A DNA stretch of 64,000 nucleotides from Chryseobacterium aureum. GTDB lineage: Bacteria > Bacteroidota > Bacteroidia > Flavobacteriales > Weeksellaceae. This document shows, one piece after another, positions 1 through 7,875 of the stretch. The stretch lies in the NCBI RefSeq assembly GCF_003971235.1, contig NZ_CP034661.1, positions 3,224,001-3,288,000 on the forward strand, given 5' to 3'. Below the pieces are notes generated by a model. The model worked only from the letters and a program-made list of their open reading frames with translations. It was not told the origin of the DNA and made no database searches. The translations under genes and the position numbers were made by a program. Every line of letters begins with the position of its first letter. Positions within the stretch are counted from its first letter, which is position 1.

Positions 1-1
1 A

Positions 2-184
2 ATTCTCCACCTCAACTTTGAAGAGCTTTTTGAACTCATTGAAAAACTGGATGAACAGCTGGCCGTAGATGAATTCATTTTATATGATACAGAAGCGGAC
101 AGTGACAAGAAAATAGAAAACGCTGAAACGATAAGCAATTATTACAATTTACAATCTATTCAACATGAAAACGCAGTTAGATAA
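2..184 (+). CDS. C-terminal end of an unidentified protein (cut by window edge)
   Basis: An open frame runs from the window edge to TAA at 182-184 and encodes about 60 residues, acidic and helical in character (repeated Glu/Leu/Asp). Its last 20 bases overlap the start of the LanB gene at 165, so the two are probably translationally coupled in one lanthipeptide operon. A LanC cyclase, a precursor-related protein or another modification enzyme would all fit the context, but the fragment has no motif that I recognise. Confidence 0.55.
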   Translation: MLHLNFEELFELIEKLDEQLAVDEFILYDTEADSDKKIENAETISNYYNLQSIQHENAVR

Positions 185-3100
185 CATTAATATTGGCTTT
201 ATGAGAAACTCTTTGTACTCATTCAGACAATATAACAACATACCGAAAAATACAGCAGATCTCGATCATTTTGTTCTGGACCTGTGGAATGATGAGGTCT
301 TCAGAGAATCTGTTTTCTTAGCTTCTTATGAGCTGTATAACGAATGGGCAAGGCTATGCCAGGATGATCCGTCTTTATCTCAGGTAAAGAGAAACAGAAT
401 TAACAATTCTATCCTGAAATATTACATCAGAATTACCACCAGATCCACTCCGTTCGGAACATTTGCTTCGCATTCTGCTTTTGAACTGAACTCAGAACAT
501 AAAAATATAGAAGCCGGAAATATGGATGCTATCTACCGGTATACAACGCTGGATCTGTCTTTTCTTTTTCAGGTTATTGCATTGATCAACAGAGACTTTC
601 CGGAAGTTCACGAATATGAGCTTAATGACTCTATCTATAAGTTAGGTGATTATTACCGATATATCGAAACTTCAGTACAAAATGAAAAAAGAGTCTACAC
701 GTTAAGCTCATTGGAAAAAGATGAACTTCTGGATTTTCTGGTTGAAACCACTGCCAACAAGTCTTACTCATTCGACAGCCTGGTGGCTCTGGTAGCAGAA
801 AACGTAGACGGAGTTTCTGAGGAAGATGCAAAATATTATATCTTCAGCCTTATTGATGCGCAGTTCTTCAAAAGCAACTTCGATATCTGCTTAAACGAGC
901 ATTCCCCATTGTGCCAGATCATTGATTATTTAAATTCAAAAAAAGGCATCGCTGCTGAACTGGACGCTTATCTGGAAACCCTCATCAAAATGGAAGACTA
1001 TATGAAGCTGCTGAACTCCGGAGTTGGACAGCCTCAGGAATATTACAATGAAGTATTTGCACTTGCCAATCAGTTTTCCATTTTATATGACAGAAAATAC
1101 CTGATCAATTCTTCATTAAAAAGAAACCTGAATTTCTCTCCGGTTACCAGAGAAGATCTTTCCAGAATCAAAAAAGGAATCAATACTTTATCTTGTTTTT
1201 GGGAAAAAGGAAGCGAAACGGTGAATGAAAATTTAGAAAAATTCAAGACCGCTTTTTATACAAGATATGAAGAAAGCCTGGTGCCTTTGGTAGAAGTATT
1301 GGACAACGAAAGCGGTATTGGTTATATTCAGGAACAAAACAGCGAAAATGATTTTTCTTCCCTTTTGGATACGTTAAGCTGGCCAAATTCCAATACAGAT
1401 TCTTTTTCCATCACTTACAATAAAAAAATTCATGAGTTCTGGAGAAGACTGATCAATAAAGCCAATATCAATGGAGAAACGTCCATAGACCTTAGCCAGC
1501 ATGATATCAGCAGCCTTCAGAATACAGATGAAGTAAGCCTTGCAAGATCTATTGCAGTAATGATAGAAAAAACGTCTGATAAAATCGCTATCTCTTCAGT
1601 AGGAGGTACCAGCGGAGCCAATCTTATCGCCAGATTTTCCAATGAAGACGAAGAAATTCTTGCCCCGATGAACAGAATCATCAAAGAAGAACAGAATGAT
1701 GATCATTTTATCTACGCAGAACTGCTTCACCTGCCGGATAACAGAGCAGGAAACATCCTTCTGAGACGGGTTAAAAGAGGAAACCAGCTTTCTTATCTTA
1801 CGAAACCTTCGGCTTCGGAAAACACCATCAGCCTGACAGATCTTTACATTAAAATGATGGATAAAAGAATTGTTTTATTCCATAAAGAACTGAATAAAGA
1901 AGTGAAAATCTTCCATTCTACCGCTCATAATTTTGATTATAATTCGCTGCCGGTGTATCAGTTTTTATGTGATCTTCAGCATCAGGATGTTTCCACCGCG
2001 TTGGTTTTAAACATTGGTGATACCAATTATCTGATGTACGATTATATTCCACGCATCACTTTGGGTAATGATATCATTTTTACGCCGGCACTATGGAGGG
2101 TGTACCAGAATGAAGTCTCAGGAATAAAGGCAAAAAACAATACAGAAAGCATTAAAAAAGTAAGAGAATATCTTTCAGCTAAAAAAGTTAACCGGTATTT
2201 CTTTATTTCCCAGGGAGATAACAAATTACTGATCGACAAGGAAAATGACAACCTTTTATTATTCCTGGTAGAAGAACTGAGATCTAAGGAAATGGTAACA
2301 CTTACAGAATGCCTTTATGATCTTGAGGAAGATGAATTCAACAATGAGATTATCATTCCTATGATCAACAGAAACTATACCGCATTTAAAACTGAGCTTG
2401 ACCAGCATCTTTTCAATAACAATATTGCTGACAATAAGTTCATCCCGGGAAATAAATGGCTTTATTATAAAATCTACTGCGGAAACAAGTTCTCAGACAA
2501 AATCCTGCAGGAGGTATTCCCCGGGCTTTTAACACAGCTTAATGAAGAAATGCTGATCAAAAAATGGTTCTACATAAGGTACAGTGATCCTGATAACCAT
2601 ATCAGGCTAAGGCTGGAAATTAATGATAATGACCTCACCAATACAGCGCAGATCATTAGCACTTTCAACGATTATTTTGATAAATATATCAATGAAGGAA
2701 TCATTAATAAGGTGGAAATGGGAACCTACGACAGAGAATACGAAAGATATGAAGGCGAATTTATTGACACAGCGGAACATATCTTCCATTATGACAGCAA
2801 ACTGACTATGAATCTATTGAAAAATGTTCCGAACAATGATGACCTATGGTTATATGCCATTAAAAGTATTGACGCCTATTTCGATGTCTTCACTCTGGAT
2901 CTGGATAAACGGTATGAAGTGATCAGCAAAATTTACAGCCAGTTTCAGAAAGAATTCAATGTAGACAGTAATCTCAAAAAGCAGCTTGACCTTAAATACA
3001 GAAGCAACCTGAATATCATCAGTGAAATTGTAGAAACGGATGACAATCCATACTTCTCAGAGTTTGTTAATGCAGTCACAGAAAACTGTAAAGAAATAGA

Positions 3101-3266
3101 AAAGCTCAAGACTATTCAGAAAGAAAGATTAGTGAGCAGTTTTATTCACATGCATATCAACAGGCTGGTAAGATCCAGACACAGAATGCATGAACTGATC
3201 ATCTACGGCATCGTAGAAAAGTATTACAAAATGAAAATCGGCAAAAGAAAATATCTAGTATCATGA
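165..3266 (+). CDS. Full-length LanB-type lantibiotic dehydratase
   Basis: This 1033-residue protein has the architecture of class I lanthipeptide dehydratases. The long N-terminal glutamylation domain carries the typical R-x-TPFG motif (residues 93-98, RSTPFG). The C-terminal 260 or so residues form the elimination (SpaB_C / thiopeptide-type bacteriocin) domain, with the characteristic W-F-I-R-Y-x-D-P-x-x-H-I-R-L-R-L pattern. Family members use glutamyl-tRNA to dehydrate Ser/Thr of a precursor peptide. Both domains are in one chain, unlike split dehydratases. It overlaps the preceding frame by 20 bases and the exporter gene by 4 bases (ATGA at 3263-3266), which supports one operon. The precursor peptide is not in this window. 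Confidence 0.93.
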   Translation: MKTQLDNINIGFMRNSLYSFRQYNNIPKNTADLDHFVLDLWNDEVFRESVFLASYELYNEWARLCQDDPSLSQVKRNRINNSILKYYIRITTRSTPFGTFASHSAFELNSEHKNIEAGNMDAIYRYTTLDLSFLFQVIALINRDFPEVHEYELNDSIYKLGDYYRYIETSVQNEKRVYTLSSLEKDELLDFLVETTANKSYSFDSLVALVAENVDGVSEEDAKYYIFSLIDAQFFKSNFDICLNEHSPLCQIIDYLNSKKGIAAELDAYLETLIKMEDYMKLLNSGVGQPQEYYNEVFALANQFSILYDRKYLINSSLKRNLNFSPVTREDLSRIKKGINTLSCFWEKGSETVNENLEKFKTAFYTRYEESLVPLVEVLDNESGIGYIQEQNSENDFSSLLDTLSWPNSNTDSFSITYNKKIHEFWRRLINKANINGETSIDLSQHDISSLQNTDEVSLARSIAVMIEKTSDKIAISSVGGTSGANLIARFSNEDEEILAPMNRIIKEEQNDDHFIYAELLHLPDNRAGNILLRRVKRGNQLSYLTKPSASENTISLTDLYIKMMDKRIVLFHKELNKEVKIFHSTAHNFDYNSLPVYQFLCDLQHQDVSTALVLNIGDTNYLMYDYIPRITLGNDIIFTPALWRVYQNEVSGIKAKNNTESIKKVREYLSAKKVNRYFFISQGDNKLLIDKENDNLLLFLVEELRSKEMVTLTECLYDLEEDEFNNEIIIPMINRNYTAFKTELDQHLFNNNIADNKFIPGNKWLYYKIYCGNKFSDKILQEVFPGLLTQLNEEMLIKKWFYIRYSDPDNHIRLRLEINDNDLTNTAQIISTFNDYFDKYINEGIINKVEMGTYDREYERYEGEFIDTAEHIFHYDSKLTMNLLKNVPNNDDLWLYAIKSIDAYFDVFTLDLDKRYEVISKIYSQFQKEFNVDSNLKKQLDLKYRSNLNIISEIVETDDNPYFSEFVNAVTENCKEIEKLKTIQKERLVSSFIHMHINRLVRSRHRMHELIIYGIVEKYYKMKIGKRKYLVS

Positions 3267-5470
3267 AGCTAAAATTTATCCCTCAACACGACCAAATGGA
3301 CTGCGGTCCTGCATGTATCGCAATGGTGGCTTCCTACTTTGGCAAGCAGATTCCGTTACATTTTTTGAAAGAAAATGCCAACCTATCCAGAGAAGGAGTT
3401 AGCTTACTGAGTATCAGTGAACTGTGCGAAGATATTGGATTTGAAACCTACCCTGCCAAGCTTACCCTGCAAACTTTGGATGAAAACGGCAGCCTGCCTT
3501 GTATTCTTCACTGGAATAAAAACCATTTTGTGGTGCTTATTGACGTAAAGAAAAGCCTTATTTCAGGAAAAAAACGATACAAAATTGCTGACCCAAGCCA
3601 CGGAATGATCTGGATGAGCGAAAAAGATTTCCTTAAAAGCTGGCTGTCTGACGGAGAAAACGGAATCGCTCTTTTTGTAAGCCCTACCAATAGCTTTTAC
3701 CAGCAAACCTTCCCGGAAGAAGATCAACTGAGTATTTCTTTTGCCATGAAATATTTCAAAGAGCACAAAAACAAATTCCTCTTTTTATCCGGAATGCTGC
3801 TTATCGGAAGCTGCCTTAGCCTTATATTTCCTTTCCTTACACAAACACTTATTGATAAGGGAGTTAACACAAAAGATGTAGATCTTATTACCATCATTTT
3901 GGTCTCTCAGGTCGTTTTATATTTAGGAAGTATCACGATAGAAATTCTCAGAAACTGGCTGATGCTTTATATCGGAACCAGAATCAGTATTTCCATTATT
4001 TCAGACTTTCTGAAGAAAATGCTTCTCCTTCCAATGGGCTTTTTTGACACCAAAATGAAGGGAGATTTTACCCAGAGAATTCAGGATAATGAGAGAATAG
4101 AAGATTTTCTTACTTCACAAAGTCTTATGACCTTCTTCTCTATGGTTACTTTCCTGGTATTTTTCGGAGTGCTTTGGTATTATAACGTTACCATTGTACT
4201 TATTTACTCCTCTCTGACGGCATTATCATTAGTTTGGGCTCAATACTGGCTGAAGAAAAGAGAAATTCTGGATTATTACAGATTCCGTGAAAAAGGACAA
4301 AGTCAGGAAAGCGTCTATGAGATCCTGAACGGAGTTTCTGAAATGAAATTAAATCAGTTTGAAGATTACAAAAGACAGGAATGGGAAGGGATTCAGAATA
4401 AATTATTCAAAACAACCCTTCGTATTTTAAAAGTAGATCAGTATCAGTTTTCCGGATTTGAATTTCTTAACCAATTAAAGAATATCTTCGTTACGTTCTT
4501 TGCGGCATTGCAGGTGGTGAAAGGCAATATGACCATCGGTGAACTATTAGCGATATCTTACATCATCGGACAGCTGAACTCTCCTGTTAATCAAATGATT
4601 TCTTTCTTCCGTTCTTTACAGGATGCGAAACTGAGCCTTTCAAGATTAAATGAAGTTCAGAATCATGAAGAAGAAGAAAAAGAGGGAATGAAAGCGCTGG
4701 AAGTAGGCAATACTTATTCAAAAGATGAAGAGAGAGGAATTACCTTACATAATGTTTCTTTCCAGTATGAAGGGCCGAAATCTCAGTTTGTGTTAAAAGA
4801 TGTCAACCTGTTTATCCCTGAAGGTAAAGTTACAGCCATTGTAGGAGCCAGCGGAAGCGGAAAAACAACATTGATGAAGCTCCTGTTAAAGTTCTATAAC
4901 CCGACTCACGGTACCATTCACTATAACGAAGACGATATTCTTACCCTTTCCCCTAAAAGCATCAGAGAAAACTACGGAGTGGTAATGCAGGACGGATTTA
5001 TTTTCTCAGACACCATCGAAAGAAACATTGCGACCAGCGAAGTGGAAATCAATACCACAAAGATGGAAAATGCGGTAAGAGTAGCCAACATTTCGTCTTT
5101 CATAGATAACCTTCCCCTAGGATACAGCACTAAAATAGGGGCGGCCGGCAACGGAATCTCCGGAGGTCAGAAGCAAAGGGTTCTTATTGCAAGAGCGGTG
5201 TACAAAAACCCTCATTTTATTCTCTTTGATGAAGCAACCTCTGCACTGGATGCCGAAAATGAAAAGATCATTCATGACAACCTGCAGGAATTCTTCAAAG
5301 GAAAAACGGTAATTATTGTAGCACACCGTTTAAGCACCGTAAAAAACGCAGACCAGATTATTGTTCTGAAAAACGGAGCCGTTGTTGAAAAAGGAAACCA
5401 TCAGGAGTTGGTCAACAAAAAAGCAGATTACTACAGTCTTGTAAAAAATCAGCTTGAATTAGGCAACTAA
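3263..5470 (+). CDS. Peptidase domain-containing ABC exporter (PCAT, C39)
   Basis: This 735-residue fused protease/exporter would cleave the leader of a double-glycine-type peptide and export the product across the inner membrane. The N-terminal C39 domain keeps the oxyanion Gln8, catalytic Cys14 (DCGPAC), His88 and Asp110. A six-helix exporter domain follows (about 160-450). The ATPase domain has Walker A (GASGSGKTT), signature (ISGGQKQR), Walker B (ILFDEATSALD) and the His switch (VAHRLST). The start overlaps the dehydratase stop by 4 bases, so the exporter very likely handles that enzyme's product. Confidence 0.95.
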   Translation: MKLKFIPQHDQMDCGPACIAMVASYFGKQIPLHFLKENANLSREGVSLLSISELCEDIGFETYPAKLTLQTLDENGSLPCILHWNKNHFVVLIDVKKSLISGKKRYKIADPSHGMIWMSEKDFLKSWLSDGENGIALFVSPTNSFYQQTFPEEDQLSISFAMKYFKEHKNKFLFLSGMLLIGSCLSLIFPFLTQTLIDKGVNTKDVDLITIILVSQVVLYLGSITIEILRNWLMLYIGTRISISIISDFLKKMLLLPMGFFDTKMKGDFTQRIQDNERIEDFLTSQSLMTFFSMVTFLVFFGVLWYYNVTIVLIYSSLTALSLVWAQYWLKKREILDYYRFREKGQSQESVYEILNGVSEMKLNQFEDYKRQEWEGIQNKLFKTTLRILKVDQYQFSGFEFLNQLKNIFVTFFAALQVVKGNMTIGELLAISYIIGQLNSPVNQMISFFRSLQDAKLSLSRLNEVQNHEEEEKEGMKALEVGNTYSKDEERGITLHNVSFQYEGPKSQFVLKDVNLFIPEGKVTAIVGASGSGKTTLMKLLLKFYNPTHGTIHYNEDDILTLSPKSIRENYGVVMQDGFIFSDTIERNIATSEVEINTTKMENAVRVANISSFIDNLPLGYSTKIGAAGNGISGGQKQRVLIARAVYKNPHFILFDEATSALDAENEKIIHDNLQEFFKGKTVIIVAHRLSTVKNADQIIVLKNGAVVEKGNHQELVNKKADYYSLVKNQLELGN

Positions 5471-5499
5471 TCACCTCTCAATATAATTTTTATAATTTT

Positions 5500-5530
5500 A
5501 ACCGTTTCGCAAGTTGTGAAGCGGTTTTTT
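5500..5530 (+). terminator. Terminator of the lanthipeptide operon
   Basis: A 9-bp stem with one G-U pair (AACCGTTTC / GAAGCGGTT) is followed by a run of T, 30 bases after the exporter stop. Confidence 0.8.
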
Positions 5531-5548
5531 TATTCAGTTCAATAAAAC

Positions 5549-5581
5549 GAAACCCTTTGCAATTCAGTTACAAAGGGTTTC
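5549..5581 (-). terminator. Terminator for the minus-strand secreted-protein gene
   Basis: A perfect 11-bp stem (GAAACCCTTTG / CAAAGGGTTTC) with an 11-base loop lies 28 bases past the stop at 5610. On the minus strand it is followed by a T-rich tract. It faces the exporter terminator in the convergent gap. Confidence 0.75.
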
Positions 5582-5609
5582 ATATTAGTCTGGAGAGATT
5601 GTAAATCAA

Positions 5610-6314
5610 TTACTTAAAATCTTTATCCTCAATATTTTTATTATAATACAAATCTACAAGGGTTGCTTCCTGATTACCCTCTTCAGAAACAAAAGTAGAT
5701 TTAGTAGGATGCCAAAGATCCCCGAATTTTTTATAATCACTTTGTAGTACCGTAGAGAATGTATTCTTTTCACCATTTTCCACCGTTTCTTCTTTGCTTA
5801 GAAAGAATGACTTTACATCATAATACAGATAAGTCACTTTTCCTGTTATATACGTTGCTTTTATTTTATAATAGATCTTATCCGGATTTTCGTCAATAAG
5901 TTCAATTTTGTATAATTTCGGATCTATGTAGGCAAGTTCATTGATAATATATTTTCTGTCGGCCTTATCTTTAAATTCAGCAGGATCAGCAAGCTTTCTC
6001 TCACCGTTAACCAGTTCATACCCTGTTTTACCATCATACCATGATTTGTAAACAATTCTTCCCTGATATTCAATTTCAAAACTTCCTTTATTCGGAACCA
6101 TTTCTTTGGTAATCCAATTCACATTTCGGCCATCCATTACCGTTTCAGATTTGGAATACAGCGTTTTGATGCTGCTCAGAAGCTTTTTACCGCCTTCTGC
6201 CTGAATGGCTTTTTCTATAATTTCTTTGGCTTTGCTTTCGCTGGATGTTTGTGAGAATAACGGATTAGAAGCAGCGATCATGCTAACGACTACAATGGTA
6301 TTGAATAATTTCAT
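5610..6314 (-). CDS. Secreted LolA-like / outer membrane lipoprotein-sorting-type protein
   Basis: This 234-residue protein has a clear Sec signal peptide (MKLF... to about residue 22, ending in a SQ site typical of Flavobacteriia). The mature part resembles small Bacteroidota periplasmic proteins with a LolA-like half-barrel: an N-terminal helix with E-G-G, then repeated beta-strand patterns such as IVYKSWYDGKTGYELVNGE. No lipobox is present. It has its own terminator and a promoter -7 element, so it seems monocistronic and unrelated to the flanking clusters. The fold is inferred from pattern and the function is unknown. Confidence 0.7.
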   Translation of the reverse strand: MKLFNTIVVVSMIAASNPLFSQTSSESKAKEIIEKAIQAEGGKKLLSSIKTLYSKSETVMDGRNVNWITKEMVPNKGSFEIEYQGRIVYKSWYDGKTGYELVNGERKLADPAEFKDKADRKYIINELAYIDPKLYKIELIDENPDKIYYKIKATYITGKVTYLYYDVKSFFLSKEETVENGEKNTFSTVLQSDYKKFGDLWHPTKSTFVSEEGNQEATLVDLYYNKNIEDKDFK

Positions 6315-6333
6315 GGTTTTATTTTTTCTGTGG

Positions 6334-6341
6334 CAAATGTA
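6334..6341 (-). promoter_or_regulatory. Promoter -7 element (TAnnTTTG type)
   Basis: On the minus strand this reads TACATTTG, 20 bases before the ATG at 6314, a normal leader length for this phylum. No TTG at the right distance was found for the -33 element. Confidence 0.5.
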
Positions 6342-6376
6342 GCAAAAGACATTTCAATTGTTTTCATTTTTAAAAA

Positions 6377-6718
6377 TTATTTGTAATCAAATCGATCTTC
6401 GTCCGGATACCAGTAAGTAGTCAAACATAATCCTAGAGTATCATTTTCATAAGATTTTATATAATCATCTAGATTACCTGAAGTACCAAAAGACACTACT
6501 CTCCCTGCTTTTTTCTCTACTAAAAATGGAGCATTACCCACTGAGGATTTTTTAAAATCTCCTGTTAAAAAATATTCTTTTGAATTATAGCGATAAATAT
6601 TACCATATGGTTTTTTGATAATGCTTTCTGAATATATTATTACTTCAATATCACTATCTCCTCCTCTTTTTTTTAAATAACATTCTGCGATTGCAAACAT
6701 TTCTTTGTCTGTTAACAT
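6377..6718 (-). CDS. Imm35-family immunity protein, copy 1
   Basis: This 113-residue cytosolic protein has the Imm35 (YrhB-like) pattern: an N-terminal helix ending in a YLK motif, PYGNIYRYNSKEYFLTGDF, then NAPFLVEKKAGRVVSFGTSG and a C-terminal YENDTL. Family members are predicted antidotes of polymorphic toxins. It is a close paralogue of the product of 7500-7850, and both end in the same seven residues, DEDRFDYK without the K variation elsewhere. The sequence before its start is shared with the remnant at 7324-7419, which shows local duplication. It probably protects against a variant of the neighbouring toxin. Confidence 0.8.
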   Translation of the reverse strand: MLTDKEMFAIAECYLKKRGGDSDIEVIIYSESIIKKPYGNIYRYNSKEYFLTGDFKKSSVGNAPFLVEKKAGRVVSFGTSGNLDDYIKSYENDTLGLCLTTYWYPDEDRFDYK

Positions 6719-6729
6719 AATTTTTTCAG

Positions 6730-6764
6730 TTTTGTGATTTTGAAGTATGAAAAATAATAAAAAA
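6730..6764. repeat. Direct repeat copy 1 (immunity leader/terminator unit)
   Basis: This 35-base stretch starting TTTTGTGATTTTGAAG recurs at 7431-7465, 701 bases away. Similarity continues on both sides, into the Imm35 start and into the following hairpin, so the duplicated unit is terminator plus leader plus immunity-gene start. Confidence 0.8.
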
Positions 6765-6765
6765 A

Positions 6766-6785
6766 CAGCGGTGAAATTACTGCTG
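6766..6785 (-). terminator. Terminator after the 152-residue protein gene
   Basis: A 7-bp stem (CAGCGGT / ACTGCTG, one G-U) with a 6-base loop is followed on the minus strand by a long T-rich run. Its loop and position match the hairpin at 7463-7488. Confidence 0.65.
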
Positions 6786-6865
6786 CTCTATTTCCATATT
6801 GGATATAATTTATTTATAAGATTTTATTTCATTCTTCAAATATTTGTCATAAGTTTCTAAATAGC

Positions 6866-7324
6866 TTAAATAGCTTTGGCAACGGTTTCATAGGTTCCAT
6901 CAAAAGGAATAGGCACATATTCATCATAGCCATAATCCTCATACATTTCGTCATCATCTTCATTTTGAGTACGTATTTTATCAATTACTTTCGTTTTGCC
7001 TATTATCGCTGTACTTGCATTTCTAAAAAGCATCCAATTAGTTATACCTGCTGGTTTACACTCTTCTAATATTCCTGGAATATTACTATTAATCACACTT
7101 AATAAAAAAACTTTTTCATTAATGTTTTGTTTCACAAATCCATCCCTACTTTCAGGAGTCATAAACCCCATCGGTAATAAGTAATATCCATTGAAACTGG
7201 AATCTATCTCTGTTACAATATCTATTTCCCGGTCTAAAACATTGTTTAAGCCTTGAATAAAACTATCTAAATTATCTACACCTATTGGTTCAATGTTTAC
7301 TTTTAATAATTTAATTTCTATCAT
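6866..7324 (-). CDS. Unknown protein between immunity genes, possible second antidote
   Basis: This 152-residue acidic cytosolic protein has no signal peptide or membrane segment and no family that I recognise. Its C-terminal third holds an acidic run of Asp, Glu and Tyr (EDDDEMYEDYGYDEY). Its ATG (7322-7324) overlaps the TAA of a 31-codon frame that is the remnant of an Imm35 gene (TAATG), so translation may be coupled to that relic. Position among immunity genes suggests an unrelated antidote acquired by the array. That is inference from context only. Confidence 0.6.
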   Translation of the reverse strand: MIEIKLLKVNIEPIGVDNLDSFIQGLNNVLDREIDIVTEIDSSFNGYYLLPMGFMTPESRDGFVKQNINEKVFLLSVINSNIPGILEECKPAGITNWMLFRNASTAIIGKTKVIDKIRTQNEDDDEMYEDYGYDEYVPIPFDGTYETVAKAI

Positions 7325-7419
7325 TATTTTTTATGCTTAATTTTTACTTCATCCCATTGCTTTCCTTTCCTTTTTAAATAGCGCTCTGCTATTTGTAGTA
7401 TTTTATTGCCTATTAAAAT
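7324..7419 (-). pseudogene. 5' remnant of a third Imm35 gene
   Basis: Read on the minus strand, this 31-codon frame aligns with the N-terminus of both intact Imm35 proteins: ILIGNKILQIAERYLKRK against MLTDKEMLKIAERYLKSR. The start codon has become ATT, and similarity stops after about 18 codons. The frame then runs into a TAA overlapping the ATG of the next gene. This is a truncated immunity gene left by recombination in the array. Confidence 0.75.
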
Positions 7420-7430
7420 AATCTTTCAGC

Positions 7431-7465
7431 TTTTGTGATTTTGAAGTATGAAAAATAATAAAAAA
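7431..7465. repeat. Direct repeat copy 2 (immunity leader/terminator unit)
   Basis: Second copy of the 35-base repeat at 6730-6764. It lies just upstream of the Imm35 remnant, exactly as copy 1 lies just upstream of the intact Imm35 gene. Confidence 0.8.
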
Positions 7466-7488
7466 CAGCAGTAATTGCACTGCTGTTT
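7463..7488 (-). terminator. Terminator after Imm35 copy 2
   Basis: A perfect 10-bp stem (AAACAGCAGT / ACTGCTGTTT) with a 6-base loop and a T-rich tract on the minus strand lies 12 bases past the immunity gene stop. Confidence 0.85.
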
Positions 7489-7499
7489 CTATTTTCATT

Positions 7500-7850
7500 T
7501 TATTTGTAATCAAACCGATCTTCGTCGGGATACCAATAAGTGTCTAAAGCTGTTGATAATGTATCATTTTCATAAGCTTTAATTTCATTTCCTAATATAC
7601 CTGCTGTGCTAAATTGAACCACTCTTCCTGTTTTTTTCTCCACTAGAAAAGAAGCGTTTCCTACTAAGGATTTATTAAAATTTCCAGTTAAAATAAATTC
7701 TTTAGACTGATAATCATAGATATTTCCATATGACTTTTTAATGATATGATCTGTTAATATTACTACTTCAATATCTAATCCTCCAAAGTGTTCCGCTCTA
7801 CTTTTTAAATAGCGTTCTGCTATCTTTAGCATTTCTTTGTCTGTTAACAT
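7500..7850 (-). CDS. Imm35-family immunity protein, copy 2 (cognate candidate)
   Basis: This 116-residue Imm35 protein has the same pattern as copy 1 (SYGNIYDYQSKEFILTGNF, NASFLVEKKTGRVVQFSTAG, YENDTL). It is the first gene downstream of the papain-fold toxin, 25 bases from its stop and on the same strand, so it is the likely cognate antidote. A strong hairpin closes the toxin-immunity unit directly after it. Confidence 0.82.
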   Translation of the reverse strand: MLTDKEMLKIAERYLKSRAEHFGGLDIEVVILTDHIIKKSYGNIYDYQSKEFILTGNFNKSLVGNASFLVEKKTGRVVQFSTAGILGNEIKAYENDTLSTALDTYWYPDEDRFDYK

Positions 7851-7875
7851 AAAATTAAATTTAAAAAAATTATTA

